Origin: Pleomorphomonas sp. JP5
Lineage (GTDB): Bacteria; Pseudomonadota; Alphaproteobacteria; Rhizobiales; Pleomorphomonadaceae
Assembly: GCF_023721815.1 (NCBI RefSeq)
Contig: NZ_JAMDLI010000008.1
Location: 1,015,944 to 1,079,943, forward strand
Direction of reading: 5' to 3'
DNA length: 64,000 nucleotides
Positions 47,745-56,833 of the stretch are shown piece after piece (the stretch's first letter is position 1; each line of letters starts with the position of its first letter). Both the position numbers and the translations under genes were made by a program. A model generated the notes under the pieces. The model worked only from the letters and a program-made list of their open reading frames with translations, did no database searches and was not told the DNA's origin.

Positions 47745-47878
47745 CGTATGTGACGGACATGGAAAGAGCGGCATTCCCGCAGTGACGAACGAGGCATCCG
47801 GACGACACGATTTTCCCTTTGCCTTGCCAGCGAACTCGGTTATAGGAACCTTGTTTCGCGTGTCCGCGACATGGCCAT

Positions 47879-47955
47879 GCACCCGTAGCTCAGCTGGATA
47901 GAGTGCTGCCCTCCGAAGGCAGAGGTCACAGGTTCGAATCCTGTCGGGTGCGCCA
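47879..47955 (+). tRNA. tRNA-Arg (CCG)
   Basis: A 77-base cloverleaf with acceptor stem GCACCCG/CGGGTGC, G73 and encoded CCA. The anticodon stem CTGCC/GGCAG holds CTCCGAA, anticodon CCG. The T-arm contains GTTCGAATC. Confidence 0.96.
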
Positions 47956-48089
47956 ACTCTTTCTTTTATTTCGACATATTGATTCTGCTGACGGCTTCTG
48001 GACAGCAAGACGTCAGCACCCCGAAGCTGCACTCAGGCAGGCAAGGGGGATATTGCCGAACGCACAAGGCCGGACACTGCGTCGCTATG

Positions 48090-48959
48090 TTAGCGGTCAA
48101 AGCGGATCGGCAAGCTCAGTTTCAAAGTGCGGCTTGCAACTCCATCTGGAAAGGCTGGCATGCTGCCGCTACGCCTGACAAGGGCCAACGCAGCTGCGTC
48201 AAAGTCACGGTTTCCCGAGCTGCGCGAGAGACTGATCGCGGAAATGCTTCCCGAAGAAGCGACCGTGAAGCTGATGACAGCCTGCAGCCCACGCTGGGCG
48301 CTCATGTCCAGAGACCGGCGCTGACGCATGATGCGGGCCCGAATCTTTGCGACATACCCTTTGAGCGCATCCGCGTCGGGTTTGCCAGCTCCCGATGCCT
48401 TGGGCGTCTCCTGCGAAGCGACAGAAGCCGGCTTGCTGCTTTTGGCGACTGCCGCCTGAGCCGGCGGAACGGTTCGTGTCTGCGCGGGTGACGGCTGAGC
48501 CTTTTTAGGCGGGCGCGGCTTCTTCGGTGGCAGCACTGTCGGCAGAACCTTCTCGGCTACGACCGTCTCGAGCGGCTCAACCTGGGCCGTTTCCACCGGA
48601 ACATCCGATGACGACGAGACATCCGGGGGCGTATCCATCACAGTCCCCTGCGGTGGCTCATCGAGATTGACCTGATCGACGGCCTCCAAAGACGTCTCGG
48701 TGGGCTTCACATCCGGAACGTCTTTGGAGGCAACGCTTTCGACACTCTCGGCAGGAGGCAGCGCGAGCTCTGGCGGCAGATCGATCATGATCGCGGCTTC
48801 CGGCGCCTCGACGGCACGGTCCAGGGCGGTTCTGTTCAGCAGAAGAAGGGCGCCGATCACATGCAGGCCAAACACCATGGCAAAGGCGGTGGCCCATGCC
48901 AGCGAGCCTCCCCCGCCATGGTCTGCCACACCCCCGCTACCATCAAACGTCATCGCCAT
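48090..48959 (-). CDS. tonB: TonB-family energy transducer
   Basis: A 289-residue protein: N-terminal membrane anchor (about residues 21-41, 'ATAFAMVFGLHVIGALLLL'), a long acidic then proline/lysine-rich spacer ('LPPKKPRPPKKAQPSP') and a C-terminal TonB domain ('YVAKIRARIMRQRRSLDMSAQRGLQAVISFTVASSG'). It carries proton-motive energy to the heme receptor at 51555-53639. Last gene of the minus-strand heme operon, 26 bases after exbD. Confidence 0.9.
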   Translation of the reverse strand: MAMTFDGSGGVADHGGGGSLAWATAFAMVFGLHVIGALLLLNRTALDRAVEAPEAAIMIDLPPELALPPAESVESVASKDVPDVKPTETSLEAVDQVNLDEPPQGTVMDTPPDVSSSSDVPVETAQVEPLETVVAEKVLPTVLPPKKPRPPKKAQPSPAQTRTVPPAQAAVAKSSKPASVASQETPKASGAGKPDADALKGYVAKIRARIMRQRRSLDMSAQRGLQAVISFTVASSGSISAISLSRSSGNRDFDAAALALVRRSGSMPAFPDGVASRTLKLSLPIRFDR

Positions 48960-48985
48960 TGAAGTCGGCTCTTTCCTGTAGTGGA

Positions 48986-49429
48986 TCAGGGCAGCGCTTC
49001 GCCGGAGCCAGCGGTGGGCGCTGTCTCCAGCCCGACGAGCGCAATCTTGAGGTAACCGGCCGCACGCAGGGCATTCATGATGGACATCAGATCGCCGTAG
49101 GAGACAGCACGGTCGGCGCGCAGGAATACCCGCTCGTCACGATTTCCGCCCGTGAACTCATCGACTGCGACCTGGAGGTCACCCGGCTGCACCGTCTCGT
49201 TGTCGAGAGCCAGGGTCAGGTCTTCCTTCACCGTCAGATAGAGCGGCTTGTCCGGCCGCCTGGCCGGTTCCGCCGTCGAACCTGGCAAATCGACCTGAAC
49301 ATCGACCGTCGCCAAAGGGGCCGCGACCATGAAGATGATCAGCAGCACCAGCATCACGTCGATAAAGGGCGTCACGTTGATCTCGTGCGCCTCGACCATC
49401 TCTTCGCCTTCGTCGAGGGAACCTGCCAT
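48986..49429 (-). CDS. exbD: Biopolymer transport protein ExbD
   Basis: A 147-residue ExbD with the N-terminal 'EINVTPFIDVMLVLLIIFMVAAPL' segment whose Asp sits in the transmembrane helix and is needed for proton use, and a periplasmic domain. The start overlaps the exbB stop (TGATG). Confidence 0.94.
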   Translation of the reverse strand: MAGSLDEGEEMVEAHEINVTPFIDVMLVLLIIFMVAAPLATVDVQVDLPGSTAEPARRPDKPLYLTVKEDLTLALDNETVQPGDLQVAVDEFTGGNRDERVFLRADRAVSYGDLMSIMNALRAAGYLKIALVGLETAPTAGSGEALP

Positions 49430-50145
49430 CAGCGGGCCTCATGCGGTTTGGGCTGCATCACGTGCTGGCGGTCCGCATCGCGGGATACGAGACGTTGAAT
49501 TTCAGCGGAAAGGTCCCCGATATCCGCCTTGTAGCCAGCGATCCAGCGGGCGAACATGTTGTAGATGACGACGGCCGGGATAGCGGCCACGAGACCGATC
49601 GCCGTGGCCAAGAGGGCCTCCGCAATACCCGGCGCAACGACGGCGAGATTGGTCGTCTGGGCTTTCGATATGCCGACAAAGGCATTCATGATGCCCCAAA
49701 CCGTGCCGAAAAGGCCGACGAATGGCGCCGTGGAGCCGATCGTCGCCAGAAGTCCGGTGCCCTTCATCATCCGACGGCCGGCCGCAAGCTGAATACGGTC
49801 CAACCGCGACCCCACTCTCTCCTTGAGCCCCGCCGAGGGTGCCCCCTCCGAAAGCCGCACCTCATGGGCGGCAGCCCGCACCATGGCGCCAACCGGCCCA
49901 CGGACGAATCCATCGGATGCCGCAGCCTCGTTGAGGCTGGACGCCTCTCCGATCCGTCTGGCGCTCCGAGCAAGCCGGCGACGGGCCACCAGCAGTTCGC
50001 CCGTTTTGACAAGAAAGACCGTCCAGGTGGCGAGGGAGACGACGGCAAGGCCGATCATGACAGATTTGACGATAATGTCCGCTGCCAGGAACATGCCGAT
50101 CGGCGAGAGGTCGTGTGGAAGTATTTCGGTGGCGATGGCGTTCAT
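49429..50145 (-). CDS. exbB: Biopolymer transport protein ExbB
   Basis: A 238-residue ExbB with three transmembrane helices: one near the N-terminus (about 22-45) and a pair around 'GLLATIGSTAPFVGLFGTVWGIMNAFVGI' and 'GIAEALLATAIGLVAAIPAVVIYNMFA'. With ExbD it forms the motor that drives TonB. The start overlaps the preceding gene's stop by four bases. Confidence 0.94.
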   Translation of the reverse strand: MNAIATEILPHDLSPIGMFLAADIIVKSVMIGLAVVSLATWTVFLVKTGELLVARRRLARSARRIGEASSLNEAAASDGFVRGPVGAMVRAAAHEVRLSEGAPSAGLKERVGSRLDRIQLAAGRRMMKGTGLLATIGSTAPFVGLFGTVWGIMNAFVGISKAQTTNLAVVAPGIAEALLATAIGLVAAIPAVVIYNMFARWIAGYKADIGDLSAEIQRLVSRDADRQHVMQPKPHEAR

Positions 50146-50627
50146 TGGCGAAGCTCCGCCGGCGCGCGTGAAGAAAGCACCAGCAGATCAAGGCAGTTCG
50201 GCACAGGACCTTCAGGATCAGTGCAATCCATGACTTCGTTCACCAGAATGTGGTCGATGTTTTCGCAGCCGATACCGGTGATGGGAAATGACTTCACCAT
50301 GGTCTTTTCCGCGGCAAGTGGTCCGAGCGCCGCAGCAAGGCGCTTTGAAACGATGCTCTCTCTGTCAAAAACGACCAGGTCGAGCTTCAACTGGGAAAGC
50401 GGCCGATCAAAGCCGTTGCGTATGACGACCGTCGCGCGACAATCCGCCCCCGACATCTCGAGCTTGTTGAGTTCCAGGCCGATGGTACGAGCTTCCGCCT
50501 GCGCCATCGCCGACGACGGCAAACAGATGAGGCCAACCGCCATGCACCCGGTCACGACCAGGCGGACGAGCCTACTCTGGATTCCGGCTCCGATTGACGT
50601 TGGATTATCGTTATTTTTCATGGCCAT
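50142..50627 (-). CDS. Exported cysteine-containing protein of the heme operon, function unknown
   Basis: A 161-residue protein with an N-terminal signal (about residues 19-42, ending 'PSSAMAQA'). The mature part has conserved-looking cysteines in 'GADCRATVVIRNGFDRPL', 'GIGCENIDHI', 'VMDCTD' and 'VPNCLDL', suggesting disulfides in the periplasm. It lies between the HutX-like carrier and exbB with a stop/start overlap, so it belongs to the heme operon. I recognise no named function. The start could be two codons downstream. Confidence 0.75.
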   Translation of the reverse strand: MAMKNNDNPTSIGAGIQSRLVRLVVTGCMAVGLICLPSSAMAQAEARTIGLELNKLEMSGADCRATVVIRNGFDRPLSQLKLDLVVFDRESIVSKRLAAALGPLAAEKTMVKSFPITGIGCENIDHILVNEVMDCTDPEGPVPNCLDLLVLSSRAPAELRQ

Positions 50628-50644
50628 CCCGTTGAGCGAGCCCC

Positions 50645-51142
50645 TCAGGTCGCCATCTTTGATCGCAGCGCTTCAAACGCCTCGACCTGATCGGGCAACA
50701 GCTCTCTTGCCGCATCGCGGCGGACGAAAACCTTGAACATGGCCTCGCCGTCGCTGTTCATGAACTGGACTGACAGCGAGCGACGGCCATGGAACATGCG
50801 GTCGACGAAGTAGATCCCGGCGCAGCGGTCGGCCTTGATGTGGCCGCCAATCGGGCTGTCACCATGGATGTTGAAGTATCCGTGGCCATAGCTGCCGTCA
50901 GGCAATGCACCAACACATTCCAGCACGATATCCGACGTGTGGACGATGAAAAGAACCTCGCCCCAGCCAGTCAGCTCGCGCCATATATCGGCGAACTTCT
51001 CCTGGTGTACGGGAACCGCTGCACCTGTGGGCAGGTGGTCAAGCACGACGCGGGATGAAACACCGGCCTTTGCTGCAATGGCCTCGACGACCCCATCGGG
51101 GTTTTCGGCAAGTGCGGCGACAGCCGCAGCGGATCCAGACAT
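50645..51142 (-). CDS. hutX: Heme utilisation cytosolic carrier, HutX/ChuX family
   Basis: A 165-residue protein with the ChuX/HutX pattern: 'WRELTGWGEVLFIVHTSDIVLECVGALPDGSYGHGYFNIHGDSPIGGHIKADRCAGIYFVDRMFHGR' in consecutive segments. The family binds heme in the cytosol and hands it to degrading enzymes. The ATG at 51142 follows GGGAGTCATAAA. It follows the monooxygenase gene by 31 bases. Confidence 0.9.
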   Translation of the reverse strand: MSGSAAAVAALAENPDGVVEAIAAKAGVSSRVVLDHLPTGAAVPVHQEKFADIWRELTGWGEVLFIVHTSDIVLECVGALPDGSYGHGYFNIHGDSPIGGHIKADRCAGIYFVDRMFHGRRSLSVQFMNSDGEAMFKVFVRRDAARELLPDQVEAFEALRSKMAT

Positions 51143-51173
51143 TTTATGACTCCCAACAGGCCTTGAGCCCCCC

Positions 51174-51527
51174 TCAGGCGGCCGACGCCGAGATTTCGCG
51201 GCGTACGCCGTCGCCATCTTCGGCGATGATCACGTGGAAGCCCTCAAAATGTGGGCCGCCGAGATAGATGTTCTGCCGGCGCTCGCTCGCCTTGGCATGC
51301 GCAAGGCGGAAAGCATCTGATTTCGTCCAGGCGACAAAATCGTCATAGCTCTCCCAAAGCGTATGCGAAGCATAAAGCCTGTGATCTTCGGCCTCCGGAC
51401 CCTTCAGAAGCTGGAATTCAAGGTAACCAGGCACGTCCTTGAGGCGGCTTTCACGCGAGCGCCAGATTGTCTCGAAGGTCTCTTCTTCGCCGAGGAGGAC
51501 ATGGAAGCGGTTCATAGCGATATACAT
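51174..51527 (-). CDS. IsdG-family heme-degrading monooxygenase
   Basis: A 117-residue ABM-fold protein. Asn6, Trp67 and His77 fall almost exactly at the positions of the catalytic triad of Staphylococcus IsdG, in 'AMNRFHV', 'FVAWTKSDAF' and 'RLAHAKA'. It should open the heme ring and release iron in the cytoplasm, like HmuQ/HmuD of Bradyrhizobium. It is the first gene after the receptor in the operon (27-base gap), directly before the heme carrier. Confidence 0.9.
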   Translation of the reverse strand: MYIAMNRFHVLLGEEETFETIWRSRESRLKDVPGYLEFQLLKGPEAEDHRLYASHTLWESYDDFVAWTKSDAFRLAHAKASERRQNIYLGGPHFEGFHVIIAEDGDGVRREISASAA

Positions 51528-51554
51528 GGGTCATTTCTCCAGTTTGGGGACGTT

Positions 51555-53639
51555 TCAGCCACCGAATCGAGCGTTCAGGGTGAACATCACGCTCATGCCG
51601 GCGCTCGGCTCGTCACTCAGATATTCGGTGTAGGTTTTGTCGAAGAGGTTCCTGACCTCGACGCCCATCGACAGATTGTCCGTCGCTTGCCAGTTGGCAA
51701 AGAGGTTGACGAGGTTATAGGCGTCGCTCGAACTGACGGTCGACGGAACGTCATTCTGCGCGAAGACGGATTCAAGCTGCGCACCGACGCTAAGTTTCCG
51801 GTCGAGGAATCGCATTCCGGCCGTCGTCACGATCTTGGCCGCCGGCACGGTCGCAAGGGCTTCACCGGTGTCGTCATTCTTGCCATCGACCACCGATGCG
51901 GCGATGCTGGTGAAAAAGCGCTCCGCATCATAGGCGGCTTCAAGTTCGAAACCGGTCAGCGTGCCTTGGCCAATGTTCACATACTGATAGGTGGATGTCG
52001 CCCAGTTTCCCGTCATGTTGAACTTGGCATCGATGAAGTTGTCGATGCGATTGTGGAACCAAGCCGTCTTCAGGCGCAGCCGGTCGTCCGCCGCAAAAAC
52101 GCCATTGCGCGCATAATTGACGCCCATCTCAAAGTTATGCGCGGTCTCAGGGCTGAGATTGGGATTGGGTAGAAAGGTAAAGTTGGCAGAGCCGGGATGC
52201 GTGCCTGTGATCAGCGTCTCGGTGACGGAGGGTGCCCGGTAGCCTTCGGCGTAGGTACCATAGATCTGCAGGCCCTCGGCAATGGTGCCCTCGAACGGTT
52301 TCACACCGACGGTCACCTTGGGCGATAGGCGCCTACCGTCGGTCGAGGCATCGGCGCTGTCGAGGCTGTAGCCATCGAAACGGAGACCACCAATAATCTC
52401 CAGCCAGTTTGAATAGCTGATCGCGTCCTCGATGAAGGCGCCATAGGCCTGCCGCTTGCCAGATGGCGTATAGAGATCGCCACCAGAGCCCGATGCATCG
52501 AAGGTGGCGACGTCGTCACGGAAGAAGTCGCCACCATAGGTCAAGGCATGCGACAGGGATCCAGTGTCAACGCGGGATGTGTTCGAGATGTCGAAGCCAG
52601 CCGTCTTGATATCGAATGACTGCCCTAGCCCGGCATAAGTACCTGTCGTACGGGTCTCGTCCTTGTCGGTCTGCGTGTAATAGATCGACGCATTGACGTT
52701 GAAGAGCTTATCGTCTGGGTTGTCATACTCCCAGCGGGCACTTGCGATCTGCTCGTAAAGGTCGACGTCATACTGCGTGGCGGTTCGCGCTCCTCTGTCA
52801 TAGTCAAAATTGTTGGCAAGATAACCGAGCGTGACGGTGTGATAGTCCGAGGGCTTGATCTCAGCCTTCAGCAGCCCGGCGCCGATACGCTCGCCCGTAT
52901 TGAGGACGGCATTTCCATCGCCGTCTTCAAAGTCGCTGGCTCGATTGAAGTTGAAGCTGCCTAGAACGGCGAAGCGGTCCGAAAAGCGATAGGCTCCGGT
53001 CACGCCCGTTTCGGCATGACCGTCGTTGGTGCCGAGCACGGAGCGGCTCTTCACTGCCCAGGTCTCGTCGTCGTAGAGGAAATCGGACGGGCTGACCGTG
53101 CGCATGTTGACGATGCCGCCGATCGCACCCGAGCCATAGGCGTTGGCAACAGGGCCGCGCAGAACCGTTACTTCCTCCAGCAGACTGGGGTCGAGGTAGA
53201 ATGCCCCGTTGGGGCCATGGCCTGCCTGCTGAAAGTTCTGGCGCGCGCCGTCGACGATCATCGCGACACGACCAAAACCCTCAAGGCCTCGAATATTCAC
53301 GGCCGCGCCAGGATCGTCGGCGTCGATGGAGGCTTTGACACCCGGAATCCCTCGGAAAATATCCGAATAGGTGGTCATTGCCGGCTTGGTCGCATCGTCG
53401 AGCCGCACGACAGAAACGGAGGCCAGCGTATTCACTGGCGCCTTCTTGGTCCGGTTCACTGAAACCGTAATGGTGTCGAGGAGGATTTCGTCTTGCGCTG
53501 GGCAGTCAACACCAAGCGTGCATTGGTCACTCACCACCGCAGGAGCTTCCTGAGCCACAGCCCCCGGCATAGCCGCGACGATGCTCACCCCCATGATAGC
53601 TGTTGAGGCCAACAGCCCTTCGATTCTCTTGCTCAACAT
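51555..53639 (-). CDS. hmuR: TonB-dependent heme/hemoglobin receptor
   Basis: A 694-residue outer-membrane receptor: signal peptide (about 1-29), TonB-box-like 'LDTITVSV', plug domain with 'PGAAVNIRGLEGFGRVAMIVDGARQN', and a 22-strand-type barrel ending in 'FTLNARFGG'. The heme-receptor motifs 'YRAP' and 'NPNL' flank a conserved-type His in 'TGTHPGS'. The start at 53639 follows GGGGAATTGCA. First gene of the heme operon, divergent from hmuT, with an iron-type operator between. Confidence 0.93.
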   Translation of the reverse strand: MLSKRIEGLLASTAIMGVSIVAAMPGAVAQEAPAVVSDQCTLGVDCPAQDEILLDTITVSVNRTKKAPVNTLASVSVVRLDDATKPAMTTYSDIFRGIPGVKASIDADDPGAAVNIRGLEGFGRVAMIVDGARQNFQQAGHGPNGAFYLDPSLLEEVTVLRGPVANAYGSGAIGGIVNMRTVSPSDFLYDDETWAVKSRSVLGTNDGHAETGVTGAYRFSDRFAVLGSFNFNRASDFEDGDGNAVLNTGERIGAGLLKAEIKPSDYHTVTLGYLANNFDYDRGARTATQYDVDLYEQIASARWEYDNPDDKLFNVNASIYYTQTDKDETRTTGTYAGLGQSFDIKTAGFDISNTSRVDTGSLSHALTYGGDFFRDDVATFDASGSGGDLYTPSGKRQAYGAFIEDAISYSNWLEIIGGLRFDGYSLDSADASTDGRRLSPKVTVGVKPFEGTIAEGLQIYGTYAEGYRAPSVTETLITGTHPGSANFTFLPNPNLSPETAHNFEMGVNYARNGVFAADDRLRLKTAWFHNRIDNFIDAKFNMTGNWATSTYQYVNIGQGTLTGFELEAAYDAERFFTSIAASVVDGKNDDTGEALATVPAAKIVTTAGMRFLDRKLSVGAQLESVFAQNDVPSTVSSSDAYNLVNLFANWQATDNLSMGVEVRNLFDKTYTEYLSDEPSAGMSVMFTLNARFGG

Positions 53640-53778
53640 TGCAATTCCCCGACACAAAGCCCTCCAAAACGCCGCTCGACCAGTCACTAAGTTCACCTCG
53701 CGCCCTTGCTGATGGGCGCTGTGAATGAGGGGCTGACGGGCGGTCCGTCTTGGCTTCTCTTGCGTCAGTAAATAAATA

Positions 53779-53793
53779 TGAGTATGAGAGTCA
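53779..53793. promoter_or_regulatory. Iron-Rhodo-type box (TGA-N9-TCA), candidate RirA site
   Basis: TGAGTATGAGAGTCA has the TGA-N9-TCA form of the RirA-associated box of Rhizobiales and lies in the AT-rich 212-base region between hmuR and hmuT. It suggests repression of both heme operons when iron is sufficient. Confidence 0.55.
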
Positions 53794-53820
53794 AGATACT
53801 GTTGCGAATGAATTGCAACA

Positions 53821-53833
53821 TTAGAATCTCTAA
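53821..53833. promoter_or_regulatory. Inverted repeat resembling an iron control element
   Basis: TTAGA-ATC-TCTAA is a perfect inverted repeat about 20 bases before hmuT. Its halves resemble the TTAGAA/TTCTAA arms of Irr-type iron control elements, but it is shorter. Confidence 0.4.
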
Positions 53834-53851
53834 AAACTAACGAGATATCAG

Positions 53852-54805
53852 ATGGTTGGAATTTATGGCCGGCGAGTGGAGGGCTTGGTCGAGAGCCGCA
53901 AGCCGCCTGTTTGGTCCCTCAGGAAGGGCACCCGAGACACGATCGCCGGCGCTCTGGGATTGGCCTTGGTTGTCACAGCAAATCCCGCTTGTTCCGAAGA
54001 GGGTGGCCGGTCGGCAGCCCGCATCGTCTCCATCGGAGGAGCCGTGACAGAGATCCTCTACGCTCTCGGAGCTGAGGAGAGGATCGTGGCAACCGACACG
54101 ACAAGCGTCTATCCGCCTGAGGCCAACGGCCTGCCGAAAGTTGGCTACATGCGCCAGCTCGCAGCCGAAGGTGTCCTGTCCGTCAAGCCCGACCTGATTC
54201 TCGCAGTGGAGGGATCGGGCCCGCAACAAGTTCTCGGCATCCTCGAGGAGAGCGCCGTGCCGATTGAGATCATCGCGGATGCCCAGACGCCGCAGGGCGT
54301 GCTCAAAAAGATCGAAGCGGTTGGAGCGGCCGTCGGCAAGGAGGCGGAAGCCAAAGCGCTTGAAGCCGAAGTCGCCGCCGACTTTGCAGCCTTGGCGGCA
54401 GAGGTCGCAGCCGTTGCGCAGTCGAACAGGAAAAAGGTTCTCTTCGTCCTGTCGCTTGCCAACGGAAAGGCGATGGTCGGCGGCAAGGAGAGTTCAGCGG
54501 ATGCCATGATCAGCCTTGCAGGCGGTATCAACGCCGCATCGGGCATCAGCGGCTTCAAGCCGATGACCGACGAGGCCGTGATCGCTGCGGAACCGGACGT
54601 GATCCTCGTCATGCAGACATCGAGCCACGCACTGGATGCCGACGCCGTTTTCACGCTACCGGCCTTCAAGGCAACCCCGGCTGCCGAAAGCAGGGCGTTC
54701 ATTTCCATGGGCGGCAATTATCTGCTCGGCTTCGGCCCACGGGCTGCCCAGGCCGCGCGCGATCTGGCCGCCAAGCTCTATCCGGACCGGATCGCTTCCC
54801 AATGA
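53852..54805 (+). CDS. hmuT: Heme ABC transporter substrate-binding protein HmuT
   Basis: A 317-residue periplasmic heme-binding protein: a hydrophobic signal (about 31-46, 'AGALGLALVVTANPA'), then 'RIVSIGGAVTEILYALGAEERIVATDTTSVYPPEANGLPKVGYMRQLAAEGVLSVKPDLILA' in consecutive segments, with the Tyr of 'GYMR' a likely heme ligand. The signal begins late, so the true start may lie downstream. Its stop overlaps hmuU by four bases. Confidence 0.93.
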   Translation: MVGIYGRRVEGLVESRKPPVWSLRKGTRDTIAGALGLALVVTANPACSEEGGRSAARIVSIGGAVTEILYALGAEERIVATDTTSVYPPEANGLPKVGYMRQLAAEGVLSVKPDLILAVEGSGPQQVLGILEESAVPIEIIADAQTPQGVLKKIEAVGAAVGKEAEAKALEAEVAADFAALAAEVAAVAQSNRKKVLFVLSLANGKAMVGGKESSADAMISLAGGINAASGISGFKPMTDEAVIAAEPDVILVMQTSSHALDADAVFTLPAFKATPAAESRAFISMGGNYLLGFGPRAAQAARDLAAKLYPDRIASQ

Positions 54806-55896
54806 CGGATGCCACATCCCTGCCGCGCCCGTCGGCCTTTCGTCGACGGGCGAAGTCCGGCGACAGGCGCCGTACCGGCCAACTGACGGTCGGCCTTTCT
54901 GCCCTGCTGTTGCTGGCTGTTTGCGTCTTGGCGGTCGCGACCGGACCGTCACCAATTCCCCTCGGCGATCTGGCGCGAAGCCTGCTTGGGGAGAGTGACG
55001 CGCTCAGCGCGCGCGAGGCGATCATCCTGCACGATATTCGCCTGCCGCGACTGTTGCTCGGTGCATTGACCGGCATGGCCCTGGGCGTATCCGGCACGAT
55101 GATGCAAGGGCTTTTCCGCAATCCTCTGGCTGACCCGTCGCTCGTCGGCGTCAGCTCCGGGGCAGCGGTGGCAGCCGTCTGCGCAATCGTTCTTGGCGGC
55201 GGCCCTCTGTCCGCCTTCGCTGCCGTGCTCGGCAACAGCTTTCTGCCGGTTGCGGCTTTCATGGGTGCATTGGCAACCACCTCCTTGCTCTATTTCCTGG
55301 CGACGAAGGCAGGACGAACCTCCATTGCAACCTTGCTGCTGGCGGGACTTGCCGTCACCGCCATCGGCAACGCCCTGATCGGGCTCGTCGTTTTCACAGC
55401 TGACGATCAGCAACTGCGCGACATCACCTTCTGGACCCTTGGAAGTCTGGGTGGGGCAACATGGGGCCGAGCGATGGCCATGGTGCCGTTCGTCGGGATC
55501 ATGCTTGCCGCAGTGCCTTTCGTATCAAGGGGACTCGATGCCCTTATCCTCGGCGAAGCGGAGGCAATGCACGTCGGCATAAACGTCGAAACACTGAAGC
55601 GAGCCACCATCCTCGCCGTCGCCTCGGCTTGTGGCGCTGCGGTGGCCGTCGCCGGTGTCATCGGCTTCATCGGCATCGTCGTGCCACACTTGCTGCGACT
55701 GGTGATGGGCCCGTCCAACCGATACCTGCTTCCCGCTTCCGCTTTCGGTGGCGCGGCGCTGCTGATCGGTGCCGACACAATCTGCCGTATCGTTGTCGCG
55801 CCGGCGGAACTGCCGATCGGGATCATCACCGCCCTGATCGGGGCTCCGGTGTTCATGGCCTTGCTGCTGCGACGCCGAAACGCCTTTGGCCTCTGA
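54802..55896 (+). CDS. hmuU: Heme ABC transporter permease HmuU
   Basis: A 364-residue FecCD-family permease with about ten helices, 'RLPRLLLGALTGMALGVSGTMMQGLFRNPLADPSLVGVSSGAA' in consecutive segments and 'GFIGIVVPHLLRLVMGPSNRYLLP'. It imports heme across the inner membrane with HmuT and HmuV. The start overlaps the hmuT stop; hmuV begins eight bases after its own stop. Confidence 0.93.
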   Translation: MTDATSLPRPSAFRRRAKSGDRRRTGQLTVGLSALLLLAVCVLAVATGPSPIPLGDLARSLLGESDALSAREAIILHDIRLPRLLLGALTGMALGVSGTMMQGLFRNPLADPSLVGVSSGAAVAAVCAIVLGGGPLSAFAAVLGNSFLPVAAFMGALATTSLLYFLATKAGRTSIATLLLAGLAVTAIGNALIGLVVFTADDQQLRDITFWTLGSLGGATWGRAMAMVPFVGIMLAAVPFVSRGLDALILGEAEAMHVGINVETLKRATILAVASACGAAVAVAGVIGFIGIVVPHLLRLVMGPSNRYLLPASAFGGAALLIGADTICRIVVAPAELPIGIITALIGAPVFMALLLRRRNAFGL

Positions 55897-55904
55897 GGTT
55901 ACAG

Positions 55905-56702
55905 ATGTTGCAATGCCAGTCTATTTCCGTCGCCATCGGCAGCCGATATTTGCTGAAGGACGTTGGCTTTTGCGCGAGAGCGGGCGAGTTCACGATCATT
56001 GTCGGCCCCAACGGTGCCGGTAAGTCGACGCTGCTCAAGGTCCTCAGCGGTGAGATTCGCCCCGTCGAAGGTCATGTTTCCCTGAACGGCGAGCCGATTT
56101 CCCGCATGCGGCCGGCACAGCTTGCCAAGTGCCGTGCCGTCCTGCCGCAAAGCGTGACACTGGCCTTTTCCCTCACGGTGGATGAGGTCGTTCGTCTCGG
56201 CGTGGAAGCGGCCGGCGTCAAAGGTTCGGCACAGGAGAGCCTATGCGAGGCTGTCCTTGACGAGGTTGGGCTGGGCGGCTGGGGAACGCGGCTTTATCAA
56301 AATCTGTCAGGCGGCGAGCAGCAACGGGTTCAGTTCGCCCGGGTTCTTGCCCAGGTTCCCAGGCCGGTTGCCAATGACCTGCCCCGGTTCCTGCTGCTCG
56401 ACGAACCGACGTCCAGCCTGGATATTCGCCACCAGATCGACCTTCTGGAGCGCGCCCGCCGCCATGCCCGCGAAGGCGGCGGGGTCATCGCCATCGTTCA
56501 CGATCTCAATCTGGCTGCTGAATTTGCGGACCGGATTGCCGTGATGTCCAAGGGACAGATTGCCGCTTTTGGTCCCCCAAGCGAAACGCTGGATGACACG
56601 ACAATCTCCAAAGTCTTCGGCATTTCCGGCATTGTCGGCACGCTGCCGCCCGCGACCATGCCTTTCATCCTGCCGCAGAGCCGCCATGCCGCGCTGCCTT
56701 AA
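55905..56702 (+). CDS. hmuV: Heme ABC transporter ATP-binding protein HmuV
   Basis: A 265-residue ATPase: Walker A '[14 protein letters not shown]', signature 'LSGGEQQRVQFARVL', Walker B 'LLLDEPTSSLD', and the family insertion 'AQVPRPVANDLPRFLLL' before Walker B. The start at 55905 gives normal length; a longer frame runs back inside hmuU without meaning. Confidence 0.93.
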   Translation: MLQCQSISVAIGSRYLLKDVGFCARAGEFTIIVGPNGAGKSTLLKVLSGEIRPVEGHVSLNGEPISRMRPAQLAKCRAVLPQSVTLAFSLTVDEVVRLGVEAAGVKGSAQESLCEAVLDEVGLGGWGTRLYQNLSGGEQQRVQFARVLAQVPRPVANDLPRFLLLDEPTSSLDIRHQIDLLERARRHAREGGGVIAIVHDLNLAAEFADRIAVMSKGQIAAFGPPSETLDDTTISKVFGISGIVGTLPPATMPFILPQSRHAALP

Positions 56703-56833
56703 GCGGTCAGCGTTGAACGCACGTCCATCTGGTTCAGCCTGGAGCCTGCCTTAGTGTGTTGGGAGAGCGTCACGCCCAGAGGGACGGGTCTTTTGAGGTC
56801 GAAACAGAACGAAGCGGCTTGCCGCAGCGAGGC

